Below are positions 27,149-36,734 of a stretch of 64,000 nucleotides of DNA, one piece after another. The notes under the pieces are model-generated. The model was not told where the DNA came from. It saw only the letters and a list, made by a program, of their open reading frames with translations, and searched no databases. The number at the start of each line of letters is the position of its first letter. Within the stretch, counting starts at the first letter, position 1. Both the position numbers and the translations under genes were made by a program. This stretch comes from Desulfobacterales bacterium (GTDB lineage: Bacteria; Desulfobacterota; Desulfobacteria; Desulfobacterales; Desulfosalsimonadaceae), in assembly GCA_018335195.1 (NCBI GenBank), contig JAGXKN010000004.1, positions 62,001-126,000 of the forward strand, given 5' to 3'.

Positions 27149-28549
27149 ATGGGTGAAAAACCCTGGGACGGCAGGTTTTCCGAGCCCACGGACAAGGCGG
27201 TGGAGGCCTTTACCTCTTCCATGGCCGTGGACCGGCATTTGTACCACTATGATATTGACGGCAGCATCGCCCACTGCCGGACCTTGGCCCGGGCCGGCGT
27301 GATTTCACAATCCGAAGCCGAAGAGCTGGTGGCCGGTCTGGAAAAGGTGCGCCAAGAGATCTTTCGCGGAGAGGTGGTGTTTTCAGACCGGCTTGAAGAC
27401 ATTCACATGCACGTGGAAGACCGGCTGGCCGCACACGTGGGCACGCTTGCCCGCAAGCTGCATACCGGCAGAAGCCGCAACGACCAGATCGCACTGGATG
27501 CGCGGCTGTACCTAAAAACCGAGACCCGGAGCATTATTGCACAACTCCGCGCATTCAGACAGGCGCTGGTGGATCTGGCAGAGGCCAACATGGATGTGGC
27601 AATGCCCGGATACACCCATTTGCAGCGGGCCCAGCCCGTATTGTTTTCCCATCACGCTATGGCCTATTATGAAATGTTTGCCCGGGATACCGGCCGCTTT
27701 TGCGATGCCCTGGAACGAATGGACGTGATGCCGCTGGGCAGTGCTGCGCTGGCAGGCACCACCTATCGGCTGGACCGGGCGTACACGGCCCGGCTGCTCG
27801 GATTTTCAAAAGTCTCGGAAAACAGCATGGACGCGGTATCCGACAGGGATTTCATGCTTGAATTCATGTCCGCGGCCAGCATCTGCATGACGCATTTATC
27901 CCGGCTTTCAGAGGAACTGGTGCTCTGGTCCTCGGCGGAGTTCGATTTCGTGGACCTGCCGGATGCGTTCTGCACCGGGAGCAGCATCATGCCGCAGAAA
28001 AAAAATCCCGACATCCCGGAGCTGGTGCGGGGAAAAACCGGCCGGGTATTCGGCGGGCTGGTCAACCTGCTGACCTTGATGAAGTCGCTGCCCCTGACCT
28101 ATAACCGGGACATGCAGGAGGACAAGATCCCGCTCATGGAGGCGGTGGAGACCCTGAAGGCGTGCCTGGATATCTATGTCCGCATGACGCCGAACATCCG
28201 GGTCAAGTCCGAGGTTACCGGCCGCGCGGCCGGGCGGAGCTTTCAAAACGCCACGGACCTGGCCGACTACCTGGTTTCAAAGGGCATGGCGTTTCGCGAG
28301 GCCCATGCATGCGTGGGCAAGGCCGTGGCCCGGGCACTGGATTGCGGGAAAGAGCTCCACGAGTTGAGCCTGGCGGAACTGCTGGAGTTCTCCGGGAAAA
28401 TCGGCGAGGATGTTTACGATGCCCTGTCTGTTGAGCAGATGATTGACCGGCGCCGGGTCTTTGGCGGCACTGCCCGGGAAAATGTCGCAGAGGCCCTCAA
28501 AAGGGCCAGAAAGCGCCTGGAAGCCGAACAGCGGCCGGGAGTGGAGTGA
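27149..28549 (+). CDS. argH: Argininosuccinate lyase
   Basis: 466 residues. TGRSRNDQIALD, GYTHLQRAQPV and the fumarase-superfamily signature GSSIMPQKKNPD. Releases arginine and fumarate. Five bases after argG. Confidence 0.96.
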   Translation: MGEKPWDGRFSEPTDKAVEAFTSSMAVDRHLYHYDIDGSIAHCRTLARAGVISQSEAEELVAGLEKVRQEIFRGEVVFSDRLEDIHMHVEDRLAAHVGTLARKLHTGRSRNDQIALDARLYLKTETRSIIAQLRAFRQALVDLAEANMDVAMPGYTHLQRAQPVLFSHHAMAYYEMFARDTGRFCDALERMDVMPLGSAALAGTTYRLDRAYTARLLGFSKVSENSMDAVSDRDFMLEFMSAASICMTHLSRLSEELVLWSSAEFDFVDLPDAFCTGSSIMPQKKNPDIPELVRGKTGRVFGGLVNLLTLMKSLPLTYNRDMQEDKIPLMEAVETLKACLDIYVRMTPNIRVKSEVTGRAAGRSFQNATDLADYLVSKGMAFREAHACVGKAVARALDCGKELHELSLAELLEFSGKIGEDVYDALSVEQMIDRRRVFGGTARENVAEALKRARKRLEAEQRPGVE

Positions 28550-28552
28550 TTC

Positions 28553-29023
28553 ATGAAAAGCCTGCAGACCCTGGCCCTGTATCTGCTTCTGGCAATGCTG
28601 CTGGCGGGCGCGGGGACGTGCGGCAAAAAGGGTTCCCCTGAAGCGCCCCAGCCGCCGCAGTTTACTGCCGTGGAAAATCTGAAGATTGCCAGGGGCGATT
28701 CGGTCCTTATATTAAGCTGGTCTCTGGCAGAAGAAGGAAAACAAGGGGAGGCGGCACCGGCGGGTTTTTTCGTGTATCGTGCAAAAACGCCGGTTGAGTC
28801 GGACTGCCTGGAATGTCCGCACCGGTATGAAAAAATTACTCGGGTGGCCCGGCGGGAAGGGCGTGTATCGTCTGAAACCTGGCAGTTCCGGGATCGGCCC
28901 GAGCCCGGGTACGTGTATCGATATCAGGTGCGGTGTTACAATCGCAGGGGAACGCAGGGCGAGCCCTCCAGTCCGGTAAAATACGTCATGACCCGGGACG
29001 GTGCAAATGACGGTTCCAGGTAA
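28553..29023 (+). CDS. Small lipoprotein with a fibronectin-III-like domain
   Basis: 156 residues. A hydrophobic N-terminus of about 20 residues runs into LLAGAGTCGKKGSPEAP. Cys21 followed by GKKG resembles the small CGxKG lipoproteins often found by amino-acid biosynthesis genes, although Thr at -1 is unusual for a lipobox. The remainder (VLILSWSLAEE, FRDRPEPGYVYRYQVRCYN) looks like one fibronectin type III strand set. Three bases after argH; overlaps folK. Confidence 0.7.
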   Translation: MKSLQTLALYLLLAMLLAGAGTCGKKGSPEAPQPPQFTAVENLKIARGDSVLILSWSLAEEGKQGEAAPAGFFVYRAKTPVESDCLECPHRYEKITRVARREGRVSSETWQFRDRPEPGYVYRYQVRCYNRRGTQGEPSSPVKYVMTRDGANDGSR

Positions 29024-29594
29024 AAACACGTATACCGCTTACATTGCGGTGGGCGCCAATCTCGGAGACCGAATCGCGGGCTGCCGGGAGGGGATTTTGC
29101 GACTAGCAGAAAGCGGGGATATTGAAATTGTGCATCATTCGCCGTATTATTATACAGAGCCCGTGGATTATGCGGACCAGCCCTGGTTTGTTAACGCAGT
29201 GTGCCGTGTTCACACGTGCCTGGATCCGCGGTCTCTGCTGGGGCGGCTGAAAACAGTGGAGGCCACAACCGGCCGCAGCTTTGGCGGCGTCCGGTTCGGG
29301 CCTCGGGTGCTTGATCTGGACCTGATTTTCTACGATCAGGCCGTGATTCAAACCCGGGATCTGGTTGTCCCGCATCCCAGGATGCATCAAAGAGCGTTTG
29401 TACTGCGGCCGTTGCATGACATTGCCGCAGACTTTGTCCATCCGGTTTTCCGGACCCGCATCAGCGAGATGCTAAGTGATCCGGAAGTTGCCGGGCAGGC
29501 TTGCTATCGCGTTGCGGACGAAGCGTTCTGCAAAACAGCAGCCGGTCGGACAGCGGCCGGTTGTGAAGAAATCGGAAACAGCTTGTATAAATGA
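29007..29594 (+). CDS. folK: 2-amino-4-hydroxy-6-hydroxymethyldihydropteridine pyrophosphokinase
   Basis: 195 residues from ATG 29007 (GTG 29001 is an alternative). [12 protein letters not shown] at the start, then [14 protein letters not shown] and [20 protein letters not shown], the HPPK signature. Folate synthesis. Overlaps the lipoprotein gene by 17 bases. The C-terminal 35 residues extend beyond a usual FolK and look low in conservation. Confidence 0.93.
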   Translation: MTVPGKNTYTAYIAVGANLGDRIAGCREGILRLAESGDIEIVHHSPYYYTEPVDYADQPWFVNAVCRVHTCLDPRSLLGRLKTVEATTGRSFGGVRFGPRVLDLDLIFYDQAVIQTRDLVVPHPRMHQRAFVLRPLHDIAADFVHPVFRTRISEMLSDPEVAGQACYRVADEAFCKTAAGRTAAGCEEIGNSLYK

Positions 29595-29607
29595 AAAGGA
29601 GTTTGGA

Positions 29608-30252
29608 ATGAAGTTTTTTATTGATACGGCCAACGTGGATGAGATTCGTGAAGCCAGTGAAATGGGCATGGTTGACGGGGTGACTACCAACCCCTCGCTG
29701 ATTGCCAAGGAAGGCCGCGATTTCAAAGAAATTATTCAGGAGATCTGCCAAATTGTTGACGGCCCGATCAGTGCTGAAGCCATCAGCCTGGACGCCAAGG
29801 GCATGATCGAGGAAGCGCGGGACTTGGCAGCGATTCATAAGAACATCGTGGTCAAGATTCCCATGACCATCGAGGGAATGAAAGCCGTGCGCACCCTTTC
29901 GGCCGAGGGCATCGGCACAAACGTTACCCTGGTGTTCTCACCGCTTCAGGCATTGATGGCGGCAAAAGCCGGGGCTACCTTTGTCAGCCCGTTTGTGGGC
30001 CGCCTGGACGATCTTTCCCAGGACGGCATGGAGCTGGTGGAACAGATCGGCAATATTTATGACAATTACGGGTACCAGACTGAGGTGATTGTCGCCAGCA
30101 TCCGCAACCCGATCCACGTGCTGGAAACCGGGCTGATCGGGGCGGATATTGCCACAATTCCGTTTTCCGTGCTAAAGAAGCTGGCCGCCCATCCCATGAC
30201 GGACAAGGGGATTCAGGCCTTTCTCGATGACTGGGAAAAAGCCAAAAAATAA
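29608..30252 (+). CDS. Transaldolase of the fructose-6-phosphate aldolase (FSA/TalC) family
   Basis: 214 residues, the length of the short transaldolases. ATG 29608 has AAGGAG upstream. [30 protein letters not shown] and VVKIPMT with the Schiff-base Lys; [23 protein letters not shown] is the family C-terminus. Works in sugar-phosphate exchange; transaldolase and F6P aldolase activities cannot be separated by eye. Confidence 0.93.
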   Translation: MKFFIDTANVDEIREASEMGMVDGVTTNPSLIAKEGRDFKEIIQEICQIVDGPISAEAISLDAKGMIEEARDLAAIHKNIVVKIPMTIEGMKAVRTLSAEGIGTNVTLVFSPLQALMAAKAGATFVSPFVGRLDDLSQDGMELVEQIGNIYDNYGYQTEVIVASIRNPIHVLETGLIGADIATIPFSVLKKLAAHPMTDKGIQAFLDDWEKAKK

Positions 30253-30300
30253 TCCGGCCACAGGACAGTGGCCCGTCCTGCATATGAAACGGGTGTGAAT

Positions 30301-30891
30301 ATGCTTTCAAACCGCAGAGAGATGTTTTCCCGCATCCTGAAAGATCCCAACAGCCTGACCCTGTTCCGGGTAGGGGCGGTGCCCCTTTTGATTGTGCTGC
30401 TTTTATTTGATAACCGGGCCTGCGGCCTAGTGGCCGCATTCGTGTTTTCCATGGCCGCGATTACCGATTATTTCGACGGGTATATCGCCCGGCGCTACGG
30501 GATGGTATCGAATCTCGGCAAGATGTTGGATCCGCTGGCAGACAAGCTGCTGGTGGCCTCGTCTCTGATCATGCTAACGGATCTCGGCCGGGTGCCGGCG
30601 TGGGCCATATGCATTATTCTCGGCCGTGAGCTTGCGGTCACCGGGCTCCGCAGCGTAGTCACCGACCAGGGCGCGGATGTATCCGCTTCCATGCTGGGAA
30701 AGTACAAGACCGGCTTTCAGATAGCCGCCATCATTCCCCTGCTGATCCATTATTCATACTTAGGCATCAATTTCCACGCGGTGGGCATGCCCCTGTTCTG
30801 GATCGCCCTTGTCATTACCCTGTGGTCGGGGGCGGATTATTTTGTTCGTTTGTGGAAGCATGTTTATGCGGATACCGCAGATGAGGGGTAA
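30301..30891 (+). CDS. pgsA: CDP-diacylglycerol-glycerol-3-phosphate 3-phosphatidyltransferase
   Basis: 196 residues from ATG 30301. The CDP-alcohol phosphotransferase signature is complete in DYFDGYIARRYGMVSNLGKM followed by LDPLAD (Asp pairs in place). Five to six membrane helices. Makes phosphatidylglycerol phosphate in the inner membrane. Last gene of the long xerC-to-pgsA run. Confidence 0.92.
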   Translation: MLSNRREMFSRILKDPNSLTLFRVGAVPLLIVLLLFDNRACGLVAAFVFSMAAITDYFDGYIARRYGMVSNLGKMLDPLADKLLVASSLIMLTDLGRVPAWAICIILGRELAVTGLRSVVTDQGADVSASMLGKYKTGFQIAAIIPLLIHYSYLGINFHAVGMPLFWIALVITLWSGADYFVRLWKHVYADTADEG

Positions 30892-30936
30892 TCCCGGATT
30901 AGGTGCTGCTGCGCCAAGCGGCGATGCAATTTTTTA

Positions 30937-30965
30937 TTGACAACAAAATGAAAAGCCCTTATTAG
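30937..30965 (+). promoter_or_regulatory. Promoter for the tRNA pair
   Basis: TTGACA (30937-30942), 17-base spacer, TATTAG (30960-30965), about 20 bases ahead of tRNA-Gly. Confidence 0.6.
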
Positions 30966-30985
30966 TAGTGACCAAATAAAGATGA

Positions 30986-31060
<75 letters not shown>

Positions 31061-31089
31061 TTTTTATTTTTGGGCCTTTTATTTTTTGA

Positions 31090-31164
31090 GGCGGCATAGC
31101 CAAGTGGTAAGGCAGAGGCCTGCAAAGCCTTTATTCCCCGGTTCGAATCCGGGTGCCGCCTCCA
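31090..31164 (+). tRNA. tRNA-Cys (GCA)
   Basis: 75 bases with encoded CCA. Acceptor GGCGGCA pairs with TGCCGCC; anticodon loop CCTGCAAAG gives GCA; T-loop GTTCGAATC. 29 bases after tRNA-Gly, probably one transcript. Confidence 0.97.
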
Positions 31165-31190
31165 GGTTTTCTGTCTGAATCGCGGATATA

Positions 31191-31225
31191 AAGGGGTCCC
31201 GGCATAATCACCGGGGCCCCTTTTT
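31191..31225 (+). terminator. Rho-independent terminator after the tRNAs
   Basis: AAGGGGTCCCGG and CCGGGGCCCCTT pair across an eight-base loop with one G-T wobble, followed by TTTTT. 27 bases past tRNA-Cys. Confidence 0.85.
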
Positions 31226-31293
31226 CGTTTTATACCATCTGAACCTAAACATACCGAATTTTTCCCGTCACCCGCAACCCGGAAAGTCTCTTG

Positions 31294-31342
31294 TTCACAG
31301 AATCGGTATCGGTATCCGAATCGAAAAAAATACCGGATACGA
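31294..31342. repeat. ATCGGTATCG-type palindromic repeat, copy 2
   Basis: TTCACAGAATCGGTATCGGTATCC followed by an inverted GGATAC segment. It shares its TTCACAG lead and its units with 16711-16766. It lies in the gap between the terminator and the TPR gene. Confidence 0.55.
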
Positions 31343-31547
31343 AAATATCGCGAATTTTTTCTTGATTTCCGGAAAGGCGTTTGATTCCGGTTTCGTACCG
31401 GACAAGACCGGTTTGCCGGCAATGGGTGCATTTTCCGGTACAGGGTAATTGTTTAGTTCGGGATTGATAAGCAGGGTTTTTTCCCGTATACATGAACAAG
31501 GAAGAGGCTTTCAGGCAACCTGCAACTCAGCAATAAGGAGGGATTTC

Positions 31548-32411
31548 ATGAAAGTTCGAATCTTATTTGTGATGGCGGGGCTTTTGGGGATGCTGCTGAC
31601 CGTTCAGTCACTGCAGTGGACCGGTAATGCAGGTGCTGCGGAGACCGTGGTACAAGCGGCTGCTGAGGAAAACGCGGAAAGCGGCTCCGAAAGTCTGAGT
31701 CAGGCTGAAAAAGTGGAAAAAAAGGTCGAGCAGCTTCGCAGCCAGACCGATGCGCTCATGGAAAAAGGGAAACTGCAGGATCTGAAAGAGGTTGTCGAAC
31801 TCTATGAGGAAGTACTGGCGTCTCATCCCGATAATTTTGAGTTCAACTGGAAGTGCGCCAAGGCATGCCGCTTATATGGCGACCTGACCAAGCGGATGGA
31901 AAAAGAGGGGTGGAAGGATATTTGCGCCGAGTACGGCAAAAAGGGCATGAAGTATGCAAAAAAGGCCATTGAGCTGGAACCGGACAAGCCCAACGGATAT
32001 TACTACTACGGGCTGTGCGTGGGCACCTATTCAGACGGTGTCGGGCTGATTACCGCCCTTCGGGAAGGGCTGAAGGACAAGACCCAGAACAACCTGGAAA
32101 AGGCCTACGAAATAGACAAGCATTTTGAGAATGGCGGCCCCATCGTGGCCTTCGGCCGGTTCTGGCAGGTCGTGCCTTGGCCCTACAACGACGAGGACAA
32201 GGCCATGGAATATTACCGGGAATTTCAGGAAACCGAGTATTATGAGACTGCCGAAGGGGTCAACGCCCGTGTATACATGGCAGAGATCCTCGCGGACCGC
32301 TGGGGAAGCGAGCCCAAGGAAGAGGCGCGGCAGCTTTTAAATGAAGCAATCGAACTCACCGATAATCCTTACTGGGAGAAACGGGCCGAGGAACTTCTGG
32401 CAGATCTCTGA
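31548..32411 (+). CDS. Exported TPR-like protein, TRAP-T/TatT type
   Basis: 287 residues; AAGGAGGG at 31535-31542 fixes the start at ATG 31548. A signal peptide (residues 1-30, cleavage likely after GNAGAA) precedes an acidic linker and helical TPR-like repeats. The stretch YYYYGLCVGTYSDGVGLITA, with its bulky aromatic run, resembles TRAP-transporter-associated periplasmic T components. It may hold a periplasmic ligand or protein partner; no transporter genes adjoin. Confidence 0.65.
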   Translation: MKVRILFVMAGLLGMLLTVQSLQWTGNAGAAETVVQAAAEENAESGSESLSQAEKVEKKVEQLRSQTDALMEKGKLQDLKEVVELYEEVLASHPDNFEFNWKCAKACRLYGDLTKRMEKEGWKDICAEYGKKGMKYAKKAIELEPDKPNGYYYYGLCVGTYSDGVGLITALREGLKDKTQNNLEKAYEIDKHFENGGPIVAFGRFWQVVPWPYNDEDKAMEYYREFQETEYYETAEGVNARVYMAEILADRWGSEPKEEARQLLNEAIELTDNPYWEKRAEELLADL

Positions 32412-33006
32412 GATGAATCCGGCCGCCGGGACGGGCCGATGATCGCGACGCACACATTCCGATACTGGTGGGATGCCGGTCGGCCCGGAAACCAGATTTT
32501 GCGGGTTGGCTGTCAAACGGGCTTGCTTGCCGGATTGTTCTGCTTTTGTTCAGTTTTCCCGGATCCGGTCTTCTTTTTCTTGTAGCAGGTCCGGTCTGAT
32601 CGCACAAAAGCGCAGAGATTCGGGTTGTTGTATTCCTTGCAGTTTAACGGATTATACAATGGACATTCCGGATGAGCCTGCATCATAACGCCTTCCAGAG
32701 CTTCTTTTATTGAGTGTTTTTCTTGCTATATAACATAAATGAATGCAGTTCACAAGGCTTGAATTCCGTCCCGGCGGGGATGTCAACGGGATTTGCGCGC
32801 AATCTTTTCGGAGAATCCCTTTGACAATCCAATGGCAAGATGTCATGGTATATCATTTATGTGTGGCATCATTGATGCTGGTTTCTGTGTATGCATGATC
32901 ACAGGCACCAAGCGCACAAGGGCTTTGTAACCGTGCATCATTACGGGTTGACTGTAGGGTCCGTGCGCTTTGGGGCGGTAAACGAGATTTTTTCAAACAC
33001 CTCCGC
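32412..33006. other. 595-base gap
   Basis: No convincing gene. Open frames (for example 32473-32688) are short and without family features. TTGACA at 32821-32826 and an extended -10 TGGTATATC at 32846-32854 are 22 bases apart; they could promote the dynamin-like gene downstream. No terminator with a T-run was found. Confidence 0.4.
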
Positions 33007-35259
33007 ATGACTGAACAAAACCCCAAACAGGCGCTTTTGCAATCCAGCCGAGCACTGTGCGAACTGCTGGAGCGGGCGGAACGCGAGATTTCCGGTGCGT
33101 CCGGGGATCTTTTTTCAGAATGGCACCGTTCCTGCCGGCGAAGCGAACAGCGCCTCGATGATGACCTGCTTCGCATGGGCGTTGTCGGCACGATCAAGTC
33201 CGGTAAGAGCACTTTTATCAATGCATTGTTGGGCGGAGATTACCTGAAGCGGGGAGCCGGGGTGATCACTTCGATCGTGACCAAGGTCCGCCGGTCTGAT
33301 TCTCTTCGGGCAGTGCTTACTTTCAAGTCTTGGGCGGAAATCAACCGGGAAATCCGGCAGGCCCTGAGCCTTTTTTCCTCCGGCAAATGGCGAAGTTCTG
33401 CAGAGCCGTTTGATCTTCGGAGCGATGCAGACCGGCAGGAACTGTCCCGGGCCCTGGAGAGCCTGGAGTCCAAGTATCTGATGAGCCGGGATTCGCGCAG
33501 TGTCAGCGCGGTCCTGCTCAGCGCCTGCCTGAAAGGCTATCCCCATGTCAAAGATCTGATCTCCGAGCAAACGGAAACCGTAACGTACTCGGGCCAGCGA
33601 TTTTACGAGCACCAGGCCTTTGCCGGCAGTGAAGACCTGTCGGTTTTTTTAAAGGATCTGCACCTGGAAATCGATTCCAACGACTCGGCCGGAAATATCG
33701 AAATCGCAGATTGCCAGGGCAGCGATTCCCCCAATCCGCTGCACCTTGCCATGATCCAGGATTACCTGCGCACATCGGATCTGATTATATATGTGATCAG
33801 CAGCCGTACGGGCATCCGCCAGGCGGATATTAACTTCATGTCCATGATCAAGCAGATCGGTGGCATGGGCAATGTATTGTTCGTTGTGAACTGCGATTTC
33901 AATGAACATGAGGACCGTGCGGATCTGGAGCGGGTGGTGGAAAAAATCCGGGCGGATCTTTCCCTGATGACCGATTCCCCGTCGGTATACACGTTTTCCT
34001 GTCTTTACGCACTCTTTCAGTCCCGGCGCCAATGGCTGAAAGAAAAAGACGCGGCCCGTCTTTCCCAGTGGAAGAGGGAAAATTCCCTGGCCGCATTTTC
34101 AGAAGCGGAAAAGGATCGTTTTGAATCCGATTTCCGGCATATGATCACCGAGCAGCGTTACAGTATTCTGCTTCGAAATCAGCTCCAGCGTCTGCGAACC
34201 ACGGCTGCGGATTTCCACAACTGGCTGACGCTGAACCGGGAGATATTTTCCGCTGATGCCGATGGCGCCGGCACGCTGATGAATCGCATTAAACAGCAGC
34301 AGAAAAAGACCGAGAAGATCCGTTCCATGGTCAACAGCACGCTTTCCGGTGCGTCCCAGCAGCTGAAAAAGGAGATCAAGGGGGCTGTGGACCGGTTTTT
34401 CGATATTCGCCACGGGGAAATCGTCCCGGGGATACTGGATTTTATCGCCGGATACAACATCGCCTATGATCAATACCGGGATCAACTTGCGGAAAACGGG
34501 TTTGCCGATACTTTGTTTGCGGTTTTCCAGAATTTCAAGGAACAACTGGATCGCTACATGGCCGAAACCGTCAATCCCCGACTTTTCCGGTTTGCCCGGG
34601 AAAACGAATCCTATATCCAGGGGTATTTCGAATCCATCACCCGCCCGTATGAGAGCATGGTGCGCGAAACCCTCGGGGAATTTCAGGATCATGCCGGGAG
34701 CGCGTATAACGGGGCGCATGATCGCCAGAACAACCCGGAAGAAACCGAAGGCCCCCCGATTTCCTTGGATGCAGTGAAAAAGACCCATGCCATTGACCTG
34801 CCGGATGCCGCCACCACACTTGCCTACAGCAGCGGCCTGAAGACCGAGGCTTTTATGAAGCTCGGATATTACCGGTTCGTTCAGACAATGAAACAGCTGG
34901 CAAAGCGCGGACAGGGCAGCGGTCATGCAGATATCTCTGCACTGAAAAGCGGGGTGGCGAAAATGAAGCGGGAAACCGAGGCCACCATTGTGTTTCACTT
35001 TAAAAACTACAGGGAAAACCTGAAATTTCAGTATTTTTACCGATTGATCGATTCCACTGCCCAGGAGTTGAACCAGTGGCTGGTCAACCGTTTTCAGACT
35101 TACAGCACGGATCTCAACCGGATCCGGGAGATGACCAACAGGGACCAGGCGCACAAGGAACAGGCACTGAAAAGCATTGACGAGATTCTGGCCGCACTCG
35201 GACAAGTGGATGCGCAGCTGGGAAATCTGCAGCACGATCTTCCCCCGGGCGGGAAATAG
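33007..35259 (+). CDS. Bacterial dynamin-like GTPase (no obvious membrane segment)
   Basis: 750 residues. G1 P-loop GTIKSGKST at 61-69; a G2 Thr probably near ITSIVTK (87-93); G3 reads DCQGSD at 235-240 where DxPG is usual; the G4 region VVNCDF (293-298) is a degenerate NKxD. The long helical remainder (about 400-740) suits a dynamin stalk. There is no clear transmembrane helix. No ribosome-binding site is visible before ATG 33007. Likely binds membranes in nucleotide-dependent assembly. It pairs in the locus with a ParA and, convergently, a second dynamin-like protein. Confidence 0.8.
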   Translation: MTEQNPKQALLQSSRALCELLERAEREISGASGDLFSEWHRSCRRSEQRLDDDLLRMGVVGTIKSGKSTFINALLGGDYLKRGAGVITSIVTKVRRSDSLRAVLTFKSWAEINREIRQALSLFSSGKWRSSAEPFDLRSDADRQELSRALESLESKYLMSRDSRSVSAVLLSACLKGYPHVKDLISEQTETVTYSGQRFYEHQAFAGSEDLSVFLKDLHLEIDSNDSAGNIEIADCQGSDSPNPLHLAMIQDYLRTSDLIIYVISSRTGIRQADINFMSMIKQIGGMGNVLFVVNCDFNEHEDRADLERVVEKIRADLSLMTDSPSVYTFSCLYALFQSRRQWLKEKDAARLSQWKRENSLAAFSEAEKDRFESDFRHMITEQRYSILLRNQLQRLRTTAADFHNWLTLNREIFSADADGAGTLMNRIKQQQKKTEKIRSMVNSTLSGASQQLKKEIKGAVDRFFDIRHGEIVPGILDFIAGYNIAYDQYRDQLAENGFADTLFAVFQNFKEQLDRYMAETVNPRLFRFARENESYIQGYFESITRPYESMVRETLGEFQDHAGSAYNGAHDRQNNPEETEGPPISLDAVKKTHAIDLPDAATTLAYSSGLKTEAFMKLGYYRFVQTMKQLAKRGQGSGHADISALKSGVAKMKRETEATIVFHFKNYRENLKFQYFYRLIDSTAQELNQWLVNRFQTYSTDLNRIREMTNRDQAHKEQALKSIDEILAALGQVDAQLGNLQHDLPPGGK

Positions 35260-35307
35260 ATTCGGGTGCCGTCGGTGCAGGCGCCGGCAGACGGCGAGGA
35301 GTTGAAA

Positions 35308-36102
35308 ATGGGGAAAAACACGGCACGCGTGGTGGCAGTGGCCAATGAAAAGGGCGGCGTGGGCAAGACCGCAATGGCGATCAACCTGGCAGCGGCGCTG
35401 GCAAAAATGGGAAAGCGGGTTCTGCTGGTGGACATGGATCCGCAGCATAATGCCGGCAGCGGTCTGGGCGTTGAAGTCGATGAAGATGCGGTCAACACCT
35501 ATGATTTGATGACGGATCCGGAAAATTATACATTCGCGGATGCGGTTTGCCATACCCGGTGGGAAGGCCTGGATCTGGTCGCCTCGCATATCGATCTGTC
35601 CGGGGCCGAGGTGGAGCTTGTCGAGCAGGCGGGCCGGGAAAACCGCCTTAAGATGGCAATGCTCGGAGCCGATGAAAATTATGATGTCATCATGATGGAT
35701 ACCCCGCCGAGCCTTTCCCTGCTGACCATCAACGTGCTTGCCGCCTGCCGGGAAGTGCTGGTTCCCTGTCAGACCCAGCCGTATGCGTTTCGCGCCCTGG
35801 AAGACCTGCTTGACACGGTGGCATCTGTCCGGGAGGAGATTAATCCGGATATCCGCATTTCCGGGCTGATTCCCACCTTTTACGACCGCCGGACCCGGGT
35901 GAGTCAAATGATCCTGGAACGCCTGCAAACCGATGCCCGCTACCGGCACCTGGTATATAATACCGCCATCCGCACCAATACCACCATCGCCGATAGCAGC
36001 GAGGCGGGCAAGCCGGTGGTTTTCTACCGCACCACCAGCAACGGAGCCCGGGATTTCACCGCCCTGGCAGAAGAGTTTGTCCGTCGGGCGCCGCAGCAAT
36101 AG
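35308..36102 (+). CDS. ParA/Soj-family ATPase without a ParB partner
   Basis: 264 residues from ATG 35308 (GAGGAG upstream); GTG 35266 is an alternative. Deviant Walker A NEKGGVGKTAMAINLA, VDMDPQHNA and MMDTPPSLSLLT, all ParA-type. No ParB gene or parS-like array is near. It lies 48 bases after the dynamin-like gene, so it may position that protein or its cargo rather than segregate DNA; inference. Confidence 0.88.
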   Translation: MGKNTARVVAVANEKGGVGKTAMAINLAAALAKMGKRVLLVDMDPQHNAGSGLGVEVDEDAVNTYDLMTDPENYTFADAVCHTRWEGLDLVASHIDLSGAEVELVEQAGRENRLKMAMLGADENYDVIMMDTPPSLSLLTINVLAACREVLVPCQTQPYAFRALEDLLDTVASVREEINPDIRISGLIPTFYDRRTRVSQMILERLQTDARYRHLVYNTAIRTNTTIADSSEAGKPVVFYRTTSNGARDFTALAEEFVRRAPQQ

Positions 36103-36110
36103 TCCAAGGA

Positions 36111-36734
36111 TCATTTCTCCAGTTGCGCCAGCGCTTTCTGATAGACCGCCTCGCAGGTTTCAAATGAAAACCCCCGCCGCCTGAGGTGTTCGTAGATTTT
36201 CTTTTTCAGATCAAAGGGTTCAAGCTTTTTCCATTGCGCCAGTTTCGGGATCACGGCCCGCCATGCGGGTTCGGCTTCCTGGAAGTCGACCAGCATCCGG
36301 TCAATGATCGTTTCTTTGACGCCTTTCTGGAAAAGCTCGTGGCGAAGGGCGAATTCCCCCCGGGGGCGGTGCCGGCACCGGCTTTCAATCCAGGCGCGGG
36401 CAAATTGTGCATCATCAATATACTTGAAATCTTCGAGCTTTTTCAGCGTATCCGCGATAATTGCCCCGGAAAATCCCTTTTTCTCCAAAAAATCACGAAT
36501 TTCCTCCCGGCTGCGGGATCGGAACTTCAGGTAGTGCATGGCCCGGGACAGGGCGTGCTCCCGCTGATCCTCGGTCTTCAGGCGTTCGATCTCGTCCGCT
36601 TCCAGGTAGCCACCCACCGGCAATGACACGGCCAGCCGTTCTGAGATGGAAAACGCATAATCTTCGTCAATAAATACGTTGTACCGCTTTTTGTTTCGCT
36701 TTTGAGGGGTAATGGCGGTGATCCGGCCGTTCAT
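36111..36734 (-). CDS. recX: RecX-family regulatory protein
   Basis: 207 residues from ATG 36734, whose ATGA overlaps the stop of the upstream dynamin-like gene. Three-helix RecX repeats: AMHYLKFRSRSREEIRDFLE, YIDDAQFARAWIESR and ALRHELFQKGV. RecX normally restrains RecA; recA is not in the window. Being coupled to a dynamin-like gene is unusual. Confidence 0.88.
   Translation of the reverse strand: MNGRITAITPQKRNKKRYNVFIDEDYAFSISERLAVSLPVGGYLEADEIERLKTEDQREHALSRAMHYLKFRSRSREEIRDFLEKKGFSGAIIADTLKKLEDFKYIDDAQFARAWIESRCRHRPRGEFALRHELFQKGVKETIIDRMLVDFQEAEPAWRAVIPKLAQWKKLEPFDLKKKIYEHLRRRGFSFETCEAVYQKALAQLEK

Noticed and set aside
32871-32905. CRP/FNR-like palindrome TGTGTATGCATGATCACA before the dynamin-like gene
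   Set aside because: Half-sites are ten bases apart rather than eight, and no partner regulator is near.
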